Positions 19,864-29,215 of a stretch of 64,000 nucleotides of DNA are shown in pieces. The notes below the pieces were generated by a model. That model made no database searches, was not told the origin of the DNA, and worked only from the letters and a program-made list of their open reading frames with translations. A program made the translations under genes and the position numbers. The stretch's first letter is position 1. Each line of letters begins with the position of its first letter. This stretch comes from Arenibacter sp041392165 (lineage in GTDB: Bacteria > Bacteroidota > Bacteroidia > Flavobacteriales > Flavobacteriaceae): NCBI GenBank assembly GCA_041392165.1, contig JAWKMN010000001.1, forward strand, positions 620,001-684,000, given 5' to 3'.

Positions 19864-19898
19864 GAAAAGGGAAGGGTTTTTTTGGCTCTTCCCTTTTC
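19864..19898 (+). terminator. Hairpin at the end of the SusC/SusD operon
   Basis: A perfect 11-bp inverted repeat (GAAAAGGGAAG with CTTCCCTTTTC) encloses a 13-nt T-rich loop, 47 bp after the lipoprotein stop. The T-tract after the stem is short (TGTTT), so termination may be partial. Confidence 0.55.
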
Positions 19899-19938
19899 TG
19901 TTTATGGCATTAATGTGAAAGGATAAGAATATGAAGGT

Positions 19939-20246
19939 ATGGGAATTATAAAAATAAAATGGTGGATAGGTTTAATGGTAATGTCCATTTGGTCCTGTTC
20001 CCAAAATGATTTGTTGGAATTAGATAAGGATGTTAAATGGACATCGGAAAACAAAAAGTAATGATCCTAGGTGTAGGTGGTTGCAGGCCAGATGACATAA
20101 CAGCAGCCAACACCCCTAATTTGGATGCTCTAATGTCCAATGGAACTTATTTCTTGGGTGCCGGGAATACTGGTACTACATTAAGCAGTCCCAGATTGGG
20201 CTTGGAGGGGAATTCGCTTTTCCAATCCCTTTGTAATAATGAATAA
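19939..20246 (+). pseudogene. Remnant of an alkaline-phosphatase-superfamily phosphodiesterase lipoprotein
   Basis: The first frame (19939-20061) encodes a lipoprotein signal (GLMVMSIWSC) and stops after TSENKK. The next frame reads KVMILGVGGCRPDDITAANT, then NLDALMSNGTYFLG and NTGTTLSS before ending at 20246. This matches the N-terminus of secreted type I phosphodiesterases (GVDGCRPDAI...TPNLDAL). Adding one G near 20059 would join the frames. However, the metal-binding Asp of GVDG is changed to Gly and the remaining 200 or more residues are missing, so this is a true degraded remnant and not only a frameshift. A related intact gene lies at 28212-29150. Confidence 0.7.
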
Positions 20247-20252
20247 TTTTAA

Positions 20253-20285
20253 TTGTAAAAAATTATCCTATTAGTATAATTTTTG
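20253..20285 (+). promoter_or_regulatory. Candidate Bacteroidota promoter for the phnA-phnY-phnW cluster
   Basis: TTG at 20253-20255 and TAATTTTTG at 20277-20285 are separated by 21 bp. This approximates the Bacteroidota -33/-7 consensus (TTG, TAnnTTTG), with one extra T in the -7 element. It lies 45 bp before phnA, after the broken phosphodiesterase, and would give the phosphonate genes their own transcription start. Confidence 0.5.
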
Positions 20286-20330
20286 TACTTTAGTGCAAAA
20301 TTAATGAAAATACAAAGATATTATTAGGAC

Positions 20331-21548
20331 ATGAACATTAACAGCAGAAATTATCCCAGACAAAAACAGACCATAATAGGAATATGTATGGACGGAACCT
20401 CTTATCCGTATTATGAAGGAGCCAAGGAGGTGATGCCCAATTTGCAACGTTTTATAAAGGAAGGTTCCATGGGAATGGTAAAGAGCGTGATACCTTCTTT
20501 TACCAATCCGAACAATATGGCCATTGTTACAGGGGTAACGCCAAAGGTGAACGGAATTTGTGGCAATTTTTATTGGGATACCGAGTTGCAGCAGGAGGTA
20601 ATGATGAACGATCCAAAGTATCTAAAAGTACCCACCATTTTATCGGAATTAAGTAAAAATGGTAGAAAAGTGGCCGTGGTTACCGCCAAGGACAAGTTGC
20701 GAAAAATGCTTGCCCACAATTTGGACGGTATCTGCTTTTCTGCCGAATTTGCCGATCAGGCCACCTTGGAGGAAAATGGTATTGAAAACGTGGAGCAGGG
20801 ATTGATGGACAAGGAAAGACCGGGGATTTATGATCCCTATATTTCCGTGTATTGCATTGAAGCGGGAGCCAAACTATTAAAACGCGAGCATTTTGATGTA
20901 ATGTACTTAACAACTACGGATTTTGTGCAGCATAAATATGCACCGGGAAGTCCGGATGCCAATGATTTCTTATCTAAAATAGACCTTTGGCTGGGTGAGT
21001 TGGATAAGTTGGGCGCCATTATCGGTGTTACCGCGGATCATGGTATGGAGGCCAAGACCAATGCGGACGGTAGTCCCAAAGTACAGTTTATAGAACAATT
21101 ATTGGATGCCCAAAATATTAAATCGAGGGTAATATTGCCCATTACCGACCCCTATGTGGTACATCATGGTGCCTTGGGAGGCTATGGTACTCTGTATTTG
21201 GAGGATAAATCCCAATTGCAGTCGGCCAAAGATTATTTGTTGTCCCTAGATGGTATAGAAAAGGTACTTACCAACGCCGAAGCTGTTGAGGAATATGAAC
21301 TTCCGGGAGATAGGATCGGGGACTTGGTGGTATTGGCAGATGCCGCGACCACTATCGGTAGAACTCCGGATTGGCATGAATTGGATAAGGTTAAGGAAGG
21401 TCTGCGTTCGCATGGAGGGGAGCATTGTCAAGTGGTGCCCATGATATTCAATAAAAAATTGAACGCGGAATACAGTGAAAAATTGGCGTCCGGTAAGAGT
21501 AGGAATTTCGATTTGTTCCACTTTTTGAGTAACGGATTCTCTAACTAA
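20331..21548 (+). CDS. phnA: Phosphonoacetate hydrolase
   Basis: This 405-residue cytoplasmic enzyme (no signal peptide) belongs to the alkaline phosphatase superfamily. Visible metal and catalytic motifs are GICMDGTSYPYY (Asp), SFTNPNNMAIVTG (Thr nucleophile), TTTDFVQHKYAPGS (Asp and His), TADHGM and GGEHCQVVPMIF. It cleaves the C-P bond of phosphonoacetate to acetate and phosphate, the last step of the PhnW-PhnY-PhnA route. The next gene, phnY, starts 18 bp downstream. Organisation and length match known PhnA proteins. Confidence 0.92.
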   Translation: MNINSRNYPRQKQTIIGICMDGTSYPYYEGAKEVMPNLQRFIKEGSMGMVKSVIPSFTNPNNMAIVTGVTPKVNGICGNFYWDTELQQEVMMNDPKYLKVPTILSELSKNGRKVAVVTAKDKLRKMLAHNLDGICFSAEFADQATLEENGIENVEQGLMDKERPGIYDPYISVYCIEAGAKLLKREHFDVMYLTTTDFVQHKYAPGSPDANDFLSKIDLWLGELDKLGAIIGVTADHGMEAKTNADGSPKVQFIEQLLDAQNIKSRVILPITDPYVVHHGALGGYGTLYLEDKSQLQSAKDYLLSLDGIEKVLTNAEAVEEYELPGDRIGDLVVLADAATTIGRTPDWHELDKVKEGLRSHGGEHCQVVPMIFNKKLNAEYSEKLASGKSRNFDLFHFLSNGFSN

Positions 21549-21566
21549 ACCATTAAATGCAATACT

Positions 21567-22994
21567 ATGATAGAGTTTGGAAGTATAATTAATGGAAAAC
21601 AGGTGAAAACCGGGGAATGGATAGATATTTATAATCCCTACACCAAAAAGCAGGTGGGCAGGGTAGCGTCTTTGGATACCAAAACCCTGGACAAGGTGTT
21701 GACAGATACCAAGAATACCAAAATTAACCTTACCCGCTATGAACGTTACGATATACTGAATAAAATAGCGGATACTCTGGAGGAGCGGGTAGATGAGGTG
21801 AGCAGGATGATTACCGATGAAACCGGACTTTGTTTAAAGGATACGCGTTATGAGGCCAGTAGGGTCTCCGACGTGTTGCGATTTTCAGCCATGAAGGCTT
21901 TGGATGACGATTCTCAGGTGTTTCCCTGTGATGTTTCCAAAAACGGTAAGCCAAGAAGGATCTATACCACAAGGGTTCCTCTCGGGCTCATCAGTTGTAT
22001 AACGCCCTTTAACCATCCTATGAACCAAGTGGTGCACAAAATAGCTCCGGCCATCGCTACCAATAATACAGTGGTCTTGAAACCATCGGAAAAAACTCCC
22101 TTGTCCGCTTACTATTTTGCACAGTTGGCCCTGGACTGCGGTCTGCCTCCTAATATGCTGAATGTCATCAATGGGGCGGATGTTCAGGCAACGGCAGAAA
22201 TGATGACCGTACATCCGGACATAACCATGGTTTCCTTTACCGGAGGGAGTAAGGTAGGAAAAATAATTGCTTCCAGGGCGGGATATAAAAAATTGGTTTT
22301 GGAACTGGGTGGAAGTTCTGCATTATTGGTACTTGAGGATGCGGATATTGATGAGGCCGTAGAAGTTACCATGTCCGGAACCTTTAAAAATTCGGCCCAA
22401 CGTTGTACCGCCATCAGAAGAATTTTGGTTCATGAAAGTATAGCAGATGATTATGCCGCCAAGTTGACCGCCCGTGTCAAAGCCTTGAAATATGGGGATC
22501 CCTATGATGGCGAAAACGATATGGGGACCGTTATTACCGAAGAATCCGCAAAGGAGATGGAATCACGTGTCCAGAATGCCATTGATAATGGTGCGGTACT
22601 ATTGGCCGGACATAAACGCGATGGTGCCCTTTATGCCCCTACGGTTTTGGACCATGTGCAAAATGCCCATGAAGTGGTGGCCAAGGAGACCTTTGGGCCT
22701 GTAGCGCCAATAATTCGATTCAAAACTTTGGACGAGGCCATAGACATTGCCAATGATACCCCATACGGCCTGTCCGGTGGGGTAGTAAGCAATCACTGGC
22801 CTTCCATTCAGCGTGTTATAACCGAACTGGATACCGGTACCGTCAATGTAAATGAAGCACCCAGTTACCGTTTGGAATGGACACCTTTTGGAGGAGTGAA
22901 GGATTCCGGCCTGGGATACAAGGAAGGGGTCATAGAGACCATGAAGGGGTATACCTATGTGAAGACCTATTCCCTGCCATGGGACATTGCCTAG
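21567..22994 (+). CDS. phnY: Phosphonoacetaldehyde dehydrogenase
   Basis: This is a 475-residue aldehyde dehydrogenase family protein. It has the N-terminal CITPFNHPMNQVVHKIAPA segment, the NAD-binding SFTGGSKVGK loop, the general-base Glu in LELGGSSALLVL and the catalytic Cys in NSAQRCTAIRR. Its place between phnA and phnW assigns it to oxidation of phosphonoacetaldehyde to phosphonoacetate with NAD(P)+. The ALDH fold alone would not give the substrate, so the specificity comes from context, which is strong. Confidence 0.9.
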   Translation: MIEFGSIINGKQVKTGEWIDIYNPYTKKQVGRVASLDTKTLDKVLTDTKNTKINLTRYERYDILNKIADTLEERVDEVSRMITDETGLCLKDTRYEASRVSDVLRFSAMKALDDDSQVFPCDVSKNGKPRRIYTTRVPLGLISCITPFNHPMNQVVHKIAPAIATNNTVVLKPSEKTPLSAYYFAQLALDCGLPPNMLNVINGADVQATAEMMTVHPDITMVSFTGGSKVGKIIASRAGYKKLVLELGGSSALLVLEDADIDEAVEVTMSGTFKNSAQRCTAIRRILVHESIADDYAAKLTARVKALKYGDPYDGENDMGTVITEESAKEMESRVQNAIDNGAVLLAGHKRDGALYAPTVLDHVQNAHEVVAKETFGPVAPIIRFKTLDEAIDIANDTPYGLSGGVVSNHWPSIQRVITELDTGTVNVNEAPSYRLEWTPFGGVKDSGLGYKEGVIETMKGYTYVKTYSLPWDIA

Positions 22995-23058
22995 GGTACG
23001 GTATCAATAATTATAAGACTGTTCAAGTAAATTAAAAATCCTAATCGAAAAGTACGAA

Positions 23059-24171
23059 ATGCAAATAAAAAGAAATGTATTGCTCAATCCCGGTCCGGCA
23101 ACTACTACGGATTCCGTAAAATTGGCCCAGGTCGTTACCGATGTCTGTCCTAGGGAAAAAGAGTTCGGGGACCTTATGGAATACTGTGCTACTGAGATCA
23201 CCAAATTTGTGGGAGACCCTAGGGACTATGCCACTGTTCTGTTCGGCGGTTCAGGGACGGCCACGGTAGAGGCCATATTGAGTTCCGTAGTTCCGGAAAA
23301 TGGCCGTATCCTTATCATAGATAACGGTGCCTATGGCAAGCGTATGTGCCAGATTGCCAAAATATACAAGTTGGATACGGTGGTTTTTGAATCTTCATCC
23401 ATAGTCCCGATAGATTTAATGGCACTGGAGGAGGTTATCAAGGCAGAAAAGGGGTTGACGCACCTGGCCATGATCCATCATGAGACCACCACAGGTTTAC
23501 TGAACGATATTATGGCGGTAGGGAAAGTGTGCGCTACCTATAATATTAGTTTTATAGTAGACTCCATGAGCGGTTTTGCAGCTATTCCGGTAGATATGAA
23601 AGCCATGAACATTGATTATCTGGCGGCCAGTTCCAATAAGAACATTCAGGGAATGGCCGGAATAGGTTTTGCTATATGTAACAAAAAAGCTTTATTGGCA
23701 ACCGAATCCATTCCTATGCGCAACCTGTATTTAAACCTGTTTGCCCAGTATGCCTATTTTGAAAAAACACACCAGACCAGATTTACCCCTCCGGTCCAAA
23801 CTTTTTATGCCCTGAAGCAGGCCATAATCGAAACGAAGGAAGAAACGGTAGAGAAACGTTATGCCCGATACGCCAAATCTTGGGAAACCCTTCTTAGCGG
23901 GATTGAAAAAATGGGATTGGAATATTTGATAGACAGGGAACATCACTCCAAAATAATAACCTCTATCATTGAGCCTAAAAACGATACATATGATTTTGAT
24001 GAAATGCACGATTTTTTCTTCGAAAGAGGTTTCACCATTTATCCAGGTAAGGTGAACAATTATGATACGTTCAGGATATCCAATATAGGACAGATCGATT
24101 ATAGGGACATGGAGGACTTTTTAAAAGTATTGAAAGAATATCTGGTCCGGATAGGTTTTTTGGAAGCTTGA
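23059..24171 (+). CDS. phnW: 2-aminoethylphosphonate-pyruvate transaminase
   Basis: This 370-residue fold type I PLP enzyme contains LLNPGPATTTDSVK, LFGGSGTATVEA, IVDSMSGFAAIP (PLP Asp) and the Schiff-base Lys in ASSNKNIQGMAG. It transfers the amino group of AEP to pyruvate, giving phosphonoacetaldehyde and alanine. With PhnY and PhnA it completes conversion of AEP to acetate and phosphate. No phosphonatase (PhnX) and no C-P lyase genes are present here. A 172-bp gap with a hairpin follows before the transporter. Confidence 0.92.
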   Translation: MQIKRNVLLNPGPATTTDSVKLAQVVTDVCPREKEFGDLMEYCATEITKFVGDPRDYATVLFGGSGTATVEAILSSVVPENGRILIIDNGAYGKRMCQIAKIYKLDTVVFESSSIVPIDLMALEEVIKAEKGLTHLAMIHHETTTGLLNDIMAVGKVCATYNISFIVDSMSGFAAIPVDMKAMNIDYLAASSNKNIQGMAGIGFAICNKKALLATESIPMRNLYLNLFAQYAYFEKTHQTRFTPPVQTFYALKQAIIETKEETVEKRYARYAKSWETLLSGIEKMGLEYLIDREHHSKIITSIIEPKNDTYDFDEMHDFFFERGFTIYPGKVNNYDTFRISNIGQIDYRDMEDFLKVLKEYLVRIGFLEA

Positions 24172-24245
24172 TTTTCAAGGATTGACTATCTTGCCTATCG
24201 TTTTTAACCCAAGTGAATACCCGTTTCATAATAGTGGATAAGTAC

Positions 24246-24272
24246 GACCACCGGTTTCGAGTTCTGGTGGTC
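24246..24272 (+). terminator. Intergenic hairpin between phnW and the transporter gene
   Basis: A perfect 7-bp inverted repeat (GACCACC with GGTGGTC) encloses a 13-nt loop. No T-run follows directly, so it may act as a weak terminator or as an mRNA-stabilising element that sets different levels for the enzymes and the transporter. Confidence 0.35.
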
Positions 24273-24343
24273 TACATTTCCAAACCAATTTTTTGGACAT
24301 GGGATTCCCTGTTTTAAGTTAAATAAAATAACGAATACCAACC

Positions 24344-25606
24344 ATGAGTTTAACCGCAGATCAAAAGTATTGGAGGAAGAGGATATTTATTCTTACTTGG
24401 CTTGCCTACGCAGGCTTTTATTTTGGGAGAAAAAACCTATCGGTTGCCTGGAGTTCCATGGAGACCGATTTGGGACTGGACAATTCTGATTATGCTTCCA
24501 TTATTTTTGTGTACAGTTTGGTGTATACCATAGGGCAATTTGTAAATGGGTATTTATCAGATACTTTTGGGCCTAGGAGGGTAGTTACCGTAGGTTTGTT
24601 TCTGGCCGCAGTTGGAAACTTATTTCTTGGAATGACCTTTTCTGCAGGGGTAATTATTTTTCTGATAGCGGTCAATGGCTATGGGCAATCTACAGGTTGG
24701 AGCGGGTTGATAAAAAATATGACCCCTTGGTTTAGACGGACCGAGCGGGGCATAGTAATGTCCTGGTGGTCTACCTGTTATGTTACGGGGGGCTTTCTGG
24801 CTACTATCTTTGCCACTTATGCCGCTTTTGATATGGAGTTCCTTTCGGAACTGGGGTGGAAAAGAGGGTTTATTTTTCCTTCATTGATTCTCTTTGTAAT
24901 TGCCATTTTATACCTTTTGTTCACCAGGAATAACCCACAGGATGTAGGGTTGCCTAAAATAGTGGAGAATAAGTACGATTTTGAAGGAGGGGCCAAGGCA
25001 GAAAAACTTAAGATACTGGGGCTGTTATTAAGGAATAGTTCCCTTTGGATATATTCCAGCTGCTATATGATCCTTAAGATGACCAGATATGCCTTTCTTT
25101 TTTGGTTGCCCGTTTATTTGGAAAAGGCTTTGCATTATGGGGTCAGTGATGCGGGTTATATGTCTTCGGTTTATGAATTGATAGGATTTTTTGGAGTTAT
25201 TTTGGCGGGATATAGTTCGGATAAGATCTTTAAATCCAATAGATTTAGTACGGTATCCCTCATGATGATAGGATTGGGGCTAGCCTGTCTTGCGCACCCT
25301 TACTTGGTTCCCTATGGGAAAATAGCGACAATTATCAGTATCGCCCTAATAGGGATAGCCACTTACGGGCCGGATTCCCTTATCTGTACTGCCGGCTCTA
25401 TGGATGTAGGGGGCACTAAGGGGGCGGCTATGGCAGCGGGCATAATTAATGGGATGGGGTCTGTGGGGCAGATGTTCTCCGGGTTTATTGTAGTGGCCAT
25501 CAATGAATATTACGGTTGGGACAATCTATTTTACTTTTTCGTTATCATGTCGTTTATCGGTGGAGGATTGGCGGCTATAAAATGGAACCTCCAAAGTTCG
25601 GATTAA
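24344..25606 (+). CDS. OPA-family MFS transporter (GlpT-like), first of two
   Basis: This 420-residue integral membrane protein has about 12 hydrophobic segments. The N-terminus WLAYAGFYFGRKNLSVAW, the loop GYLSDTFGPRRVV and GWSGLIKNMTPWF are typical of the organophosphate:phosphate antiporter (OPA) family, which takes up glycerol-3-phosphate and hexose phosphates. Position inside the AEP cluster suggests import of AEP or a phosphonate ester, perhaps in exchange for phosphate. This is inferred. The paralogue at 26903 shares the family and general layout but differs clearly in sequence. Confidence 0.82.
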   Translation: MSLTADQKYWRKRIFILTWLAYAGFYFGRKNLSVAWSSMETDLGLDNSDYASIIFVYSLVYTIGQFVNGYLSDTFGPRRVVTVGLFLAAVGNLFLGMTFSAGVIIFLIAVNGYGQSTGWSGLIKNMTPWFRRTERGIVMSWWSTCYVTGGFLATIFATYAAFDMEFLSELGWKRGFIFPSLILFVIAILYLLFTRNNPQDVGLPKIVENKYDFEGGAKAEKLKILGLLLRNSSLWIYSSCYMILKMTRYAFLFWLPVYLEKALHYGVSDAGYMSSVYELIGFFGVILAGYSSDKIFKSNRFSTVSLMMIGLGLACLAHPYLVPYGKIATIISIALIGIATYGPDSLICTAGSMDVGGTKGAAMAAGIINGMGSVGQMFSGFIVVAINEYYGWDNLFYFFVIMSFIGGGLAAIKWNLQSSD

Positions 25607-25813
25607 TATATATGTCTTCATTTGGCCGACACCAAAAATGGGGACCATTGGGGAGTACGTTTTAATATTATGGAAATCATTTAATAATATTGGGAATAAG
25701 CTTTTCTGCAAGTTAAATGCTTTATTGCCCATTCTTTGGCCCCATTTACGGGGAATAGGGACTAACTCATTTTGGGAAGGGACACCGTAGGGTACTTTCT
25801 ATTGTCAAAATCT

Positions 25814-26902
25814 ATGTACATCATGGTAAAGAATAAATTTTTGGATACGGAGTTTCAGGTTTTTCATGGAACAGGGAAGCCTTTTGATCTTGAAAGGAAA
25901 GAACTGGCAATTAAATTGAATGCAGGCGAAGCTTTGGTGAAAATTGTGATGGCCACCATTTGTGGTTCCGATCTGCATACCATTGAAGGAAAAAGAAAGG
26001 AAGATGTTCCGTGTGTCCTTGGTCATGAGGCCGTTGGGGAAATTATCGACATCAATGACCGCCCTGGCTTTGCTACAGGTGATCGGGTAACTTGGTCCAT
26101 AGCCGATAGTTGTGGAAATTGTCCCTGCTGTACGGAATATGGCCTTCCGGAGAAATGTGATCAACTTTTTAAATATGGACATGCCTCCATACATAAAGGT
26201 AGTGGTCTCAATGGGTGTTATTCCACAATTATTCATATCAGAAAGGGTACGCACATGGTGAAGGTGCCACAGGCATTAAGTAATAGTTTGGTAGCTCCGG
26301 CCAATTGCGCCCTTGCCACCATGGTCAATGCCGTTTCCAAAATTAAAATAAAGCCCGATAAGGCAGTGATTCAGGGTGGGGGACTTCTGGGAATATATGC
26401 CTGCGCACTTCTAAAGGAAATGGGAGTTTCCCAAATTTTTTGCTTGGAAGTCAATACAGATCGTTTAGATGTTATTAGAAGGTTTGGCGCAATTCCTATC
26501 GATGCTAGGGATTCCCAAAATGTCAAAAAACTGGTAAAGGACCGGATTGGGCATGGGGCGGATGTGGTTTTCGAGGTCGCCGGAGTTAAGGAGTTGATTC
26601 CCCAAGGATTGGACTTGCTGCGTCCTGGGGGGGAATATGTCCTGGTAGGGTTGGTACATCCAGATTCGGAACTGGGAATTACAGGAGAACAAATTATCCG
26701 AAAATGTATTGGTATAAAAGGAGTTCATAACTATGCCCCTTGGCATTTGGACGAAGCTATTGCCTTTTTGGAACGCAATCTGGGGCTGTTCCCTTTTGAA
26801 GAATTGGTGAGTCCACCTTATAGGTTGGAGAATTTGGATGAAGCAGTGACCGAGGCAAAAAAACAGGATTGGTTCAGGGTATCCTTAAATCCGCAATTAT
26901 AA
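25814..26902 (+). CDS. Phosphonate-catabolism-associated zinc alcohol dehydrogenase
   Basis: This is a medium-chain dehydrogenase of about 362 residues. Catalytic zinc ligands are visible in TICGSDLHT and LGHEAVGE, structural zinc cysteines in CGNCPCCTEYGLPEKC, and a Rossmann motif in QGGGLLGIYAC. The sequence resembles the family annotated as putative phosphonate catabolism associated alcohol dehydrogenase (TIGR03366, from memory). A plausible reaction is oxidation of a hydroxyalkylphosphonate to an aldehyde feeding PhnY; the substrate is not established. I prefer ATG 25814 (or 25823) over an in-frame TTG at 25772. Its stop abuts the next transporter start with no gap. Confidence 0.8.
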   Translation: MYIMVKNKFLDTEFQVFHGTGKPFDLERKELAIKLNAGEALVKIVMATICGSDLHTIEGKRKEDVPCVLGHEAVGEIIDINDRPGFATGDRVTWSIADSCGNCPCCTEYGLPEKCDQLFKYGHASIHKGSGLNGCYSTIIHIRKGTHMVKVPQALSNSLVAPANCALATMVNAVSKIKIKPDKAVIQGGGLLGIYACALLKEMGVSQIFCLEVNTDRLDVIRRFGAIPIDARDSQNVKKLVKDRIGHGADVVFEVAGVKELIPQGLDLLRPGGEYVLVGLVHPDSELGITGEQIIRKCIGIKGVHNYAPWHLDEAIAFLERNLGLFPFEELVSPPYRLENLDEAVTEAKKQDWFRVSLNPQL

Positions 26903-28147
26903 ATGGGCTTTAATAGAAGTGTTCGGCAGGATTTCAGGAATTACCAGTGGAGGATGTTATTTGCCGTTATGTTTTGTTACCTGTTTTTTTATACGGGCCG
27001 ACAGAATTTTGGCTGGGCCATACAAGGTCTGGCAATGGAATTTGATGTTACCAAACAAAATGTGGGTTGGGCAGGTGCTGCCATGCTCTGGGCTTATGGA
27101 ATAGGCCAATTTATCAATGGCAATTTGGCGGATAAATATGGAGCCCGTCGCATGATTGTCCTGGGGGGCGTTCTCTCTGTTCTTATGAATTGGGCTACAA
27201 GTTATGCCTCGGCATATTGGATGGTTATCGTTTTTTGGGCCTTAAATGGTTTTGGGCAATCATTGGGTTGGGCCCCGGGTAGCCGTTTACTGTCCAATTG
27301 GTGGGGGACAAGGGAAAGGGGCAAGGCCTTTGGGTTTTATGTATTTGCTGCCGGATGTTCCTCCATCTTAATTTATTTGCTGTCCATCATTATGTTGGAT
27401 GTTTATGAACTGGATTGGAGATGGCTGTTTAGATTGCCCGTACTATTATTGTTATTGGGCTGTACCGTTTTCTTCTTTGTGGTCCGGGACAAACCCGAGG
27501 ATGTTGGTTTTCAAAAGCTAGGGGAAGACCCCAAATTAACGGCAGTAAAAGATGGGGAGACTTCCAGGGAGCGCTACAAGAAGGTGCTGTTGAACAAAAA
27601 ATTTATTACTGCCTGTATTTCCATAGGCTTTCAGAATATGGCAAGGTATGGTCTCTTGGTCTGGGTACCGCTTTATTATTTGGGAACCAAACTAAGCGAA
27701 TCCGGTAATTTATGGATCGCACTGGCACTTCCGATAGGAATGGCTTCGGGAACAATTTTTTTTGGGCAGTTGTCGGACAGGGTATTCAATTCCAATCGGT
27801 CCAAACCGATTGCCCTGTCTTTGGGACTTGCAGGTGTGGTTGTTCTGTTGCTATATCTGGTACCAAAGGATAATTTGTTGGTAGGGTTGGCACTCATGTT
27901 TGCCGCCGGTTTTTTAGTGTACGGCCCACAATCCTGCTATTGGCCATTGAGTCCAGATTTGTTGGGGGTTAAAAGGTCCGGTACCGGTGTAGGGGTTATG
28001 AATACTTTTGCCTATGCATTTGCAGGTGCAGGGGAACCATTTATTGGATATATGGTAGATATTACGGGAGAACATAATATTGTTTTTGTGGTAACGGCCG
28101 TGATGTGTTTCTTAAGTGCAGTGATAATACTATTTGTAAGACGTTAG
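26903..28147 (+). CDS. OPA-family MFS transporter, second of two
   Basis: This is a 414-residue polytopic membrane protein of the same family as the one at 24344. It shows YLFFYTGRQNFGWAIQGL, GNLADKYGARRM and GFGQSLGWAPGSRLLSNWW. It starts at the base after the dehydrogenase stop, so the two are translationally close. Two divergent OPA transporters in one phosphonate cluster suggest two substrates, for example free AEP and a glycosylated, N-methylated or glyceryl AEP derivative. This is inference. Confidence 0.82.
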   Translation: MGFNRSVRQDFRNYQWRMLFAVMFCYLFFYTGRQNFGWAIQGLAMEFDVTKQNVGWAGAAMLWAYGIGQFINGNLADKYGARRMIVLGGVLSVLMNWATSYASAYWMVIVFWALNGFGQSLGWAPGSRLLSNWWGTRERGKAFGFYVFAAGCSSILIYLLSIIMLDVYELDWRWLFRLPVLLLLLGCTVFFFVVRDKPEDVGFQKLGEDPKLTAVKDGETSRERYKKVLLNKKFITACISIGFQNMARYGLLVWVPLYYLGTKLSESGNLWIALALPIGMASGTIFFGQLSDRVFNSNRSKPIALSLGLAGVVVLLLYLVPKDNLLVGLALMFAAGFLVYGPQSCYWPLSPDLLGVKRSGTGVGVMNTFAYAFAGAGEPFIGYMVDITGEHNIVFVVTAVMCFLSAVIILFVRR

Positions 28148-28211
28148 TACTATTGGGATGACCAAAAGATCACATGGAACTAAAAAAAATAATTTTATAA
28201 AACCAATTAAA

Positions 28212-29150
28212 ATGAAAAAACACTTTTTATTGTTGATGTTGACTTGTACCGGTCTCGTTTTGGGCTGTAAGAATACCAAGGAAATCCCCAAAAGTGAAAA
28301 GTTGACAAAAAGGGTCGTCGTCATAGGTTTGGATGGCATTAGTGTTGATGGGTATTTGACGGCAAAACATCCCAATTTGGATGCCTTAATGGCAGATGGG
28401 GTATTGTCCCTGAACACAAGGAATGTTATGCCGTCCGTGACATTGCCCAATTGGACTTCCCATCTTACCGGAAGTGGCCCCGAGCAGCATGGTGTCTTAA
28501 GTAATGGTTGGACAAGGGAAAATATTACTTTGCCAAGTATTGAAACTGACGACAACGGATATTATCCTTCCATTTTTAAAATACTGAAAGAGGCTGTTCC
28601 GGGTGTAAAAACAGCTTTTTACTACAATTGGGCGGAACTGATCAATTCGTTCAATCCGCTTTATATGGATGAAGTAAGTTTTGAAGGGAATGATGAATAT
28701 CAAAAAAATTATGCCGGGGCACTGGATTTTATTATCAAAAACCGCTTGGATCCTACCATGGTTTTTCTTTACTCCGTACATACGGATCATGCCGGCCATA
28801 ATCATGGTTGGATGTCCCCGGAATATATTGCTTCCATAGAAGAGGTAGATGTATCAATTGGACAGTTCATTCAGAAACTTAAGGCCGAAGATCTATATGA
28901 GGATACACATTTTATGTTCTTTACGGACCATGGAGGTGTACCGGAAAAAGGTCATGGGGGTATAACTCCCCAAGAACTGGAAGTGCCCTGGGCCATAACG
29001 GGACCGGGAATAAGAAAGGGACAAATGTTAAAGGAACCCAATAATTCGGTGAATACGGCCGCGACCATAGCCTATCTCTTTGGTTGCGACGTTCCCCTTT
29101 CATGGACCGGGGAAGTGCCCATGTCCATATTCGAACCCAGGGAGCCCTAA
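28212..29150 (+). CDS. Alkaline-phosphatase-superfamily phosphodiesterase lipoprotein
   Basis: This 312-residue type I phosphodiesterase/nucleotide pyrophosphatase-like protein has a lipobox (CTGLVLGC). Metal and nucleophile motifs are VIGLDGISVDGY, MPSVTLPNWTSHLTG (Thr), YSVHTDHAGHNHGW, FFTDHGG and KGHGGIT. The superfamily includes phosphonate monoester hydrolases, so a periplasmic or surface enzyme that frees AEP from its ester is plausible. The start at 28212 gives the proper lipoprotein signal; an upstream in-frame ATG at 28158 would add 18 mostly polar residues. The broken copy at 19939 belongs to the same superfamily. Confidence 0.82.
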   Translation: MKKHFLLLMLTCTGLVLGCKNTKEIPKSEKLTKRVVVIGLDGISVDGYLTAKHPNLDALMADGVLSLNTRNVMPSVTLPNWTSHLTGSGPEQHGVLSNGWTRENITLPSIETDDNGYYPSIFKILKEAVPGVKTAFYYNWAELINSFNPLYMDEVSFEGNDEYQKNYAGALDFIIKNRLDPTMVFLYSVHTDHAGHNHGWMSPEYIASIEEVDVSIGQFIQKLKAEDLYEDTHFMFFTDHGGVPEKGHGGITPQELEVPWAITGPGIRKGQMLKEPNNSVNTAATIAYLFGCDVPLSWTGEVPMSIFEPREP

Positions 29151-29215
29151 GGCCCCTTAAAGAGCCGTACAATATGTAAGGTAGGTGTCTTGGGATATGC
29201 GTAAAATTATATGAG

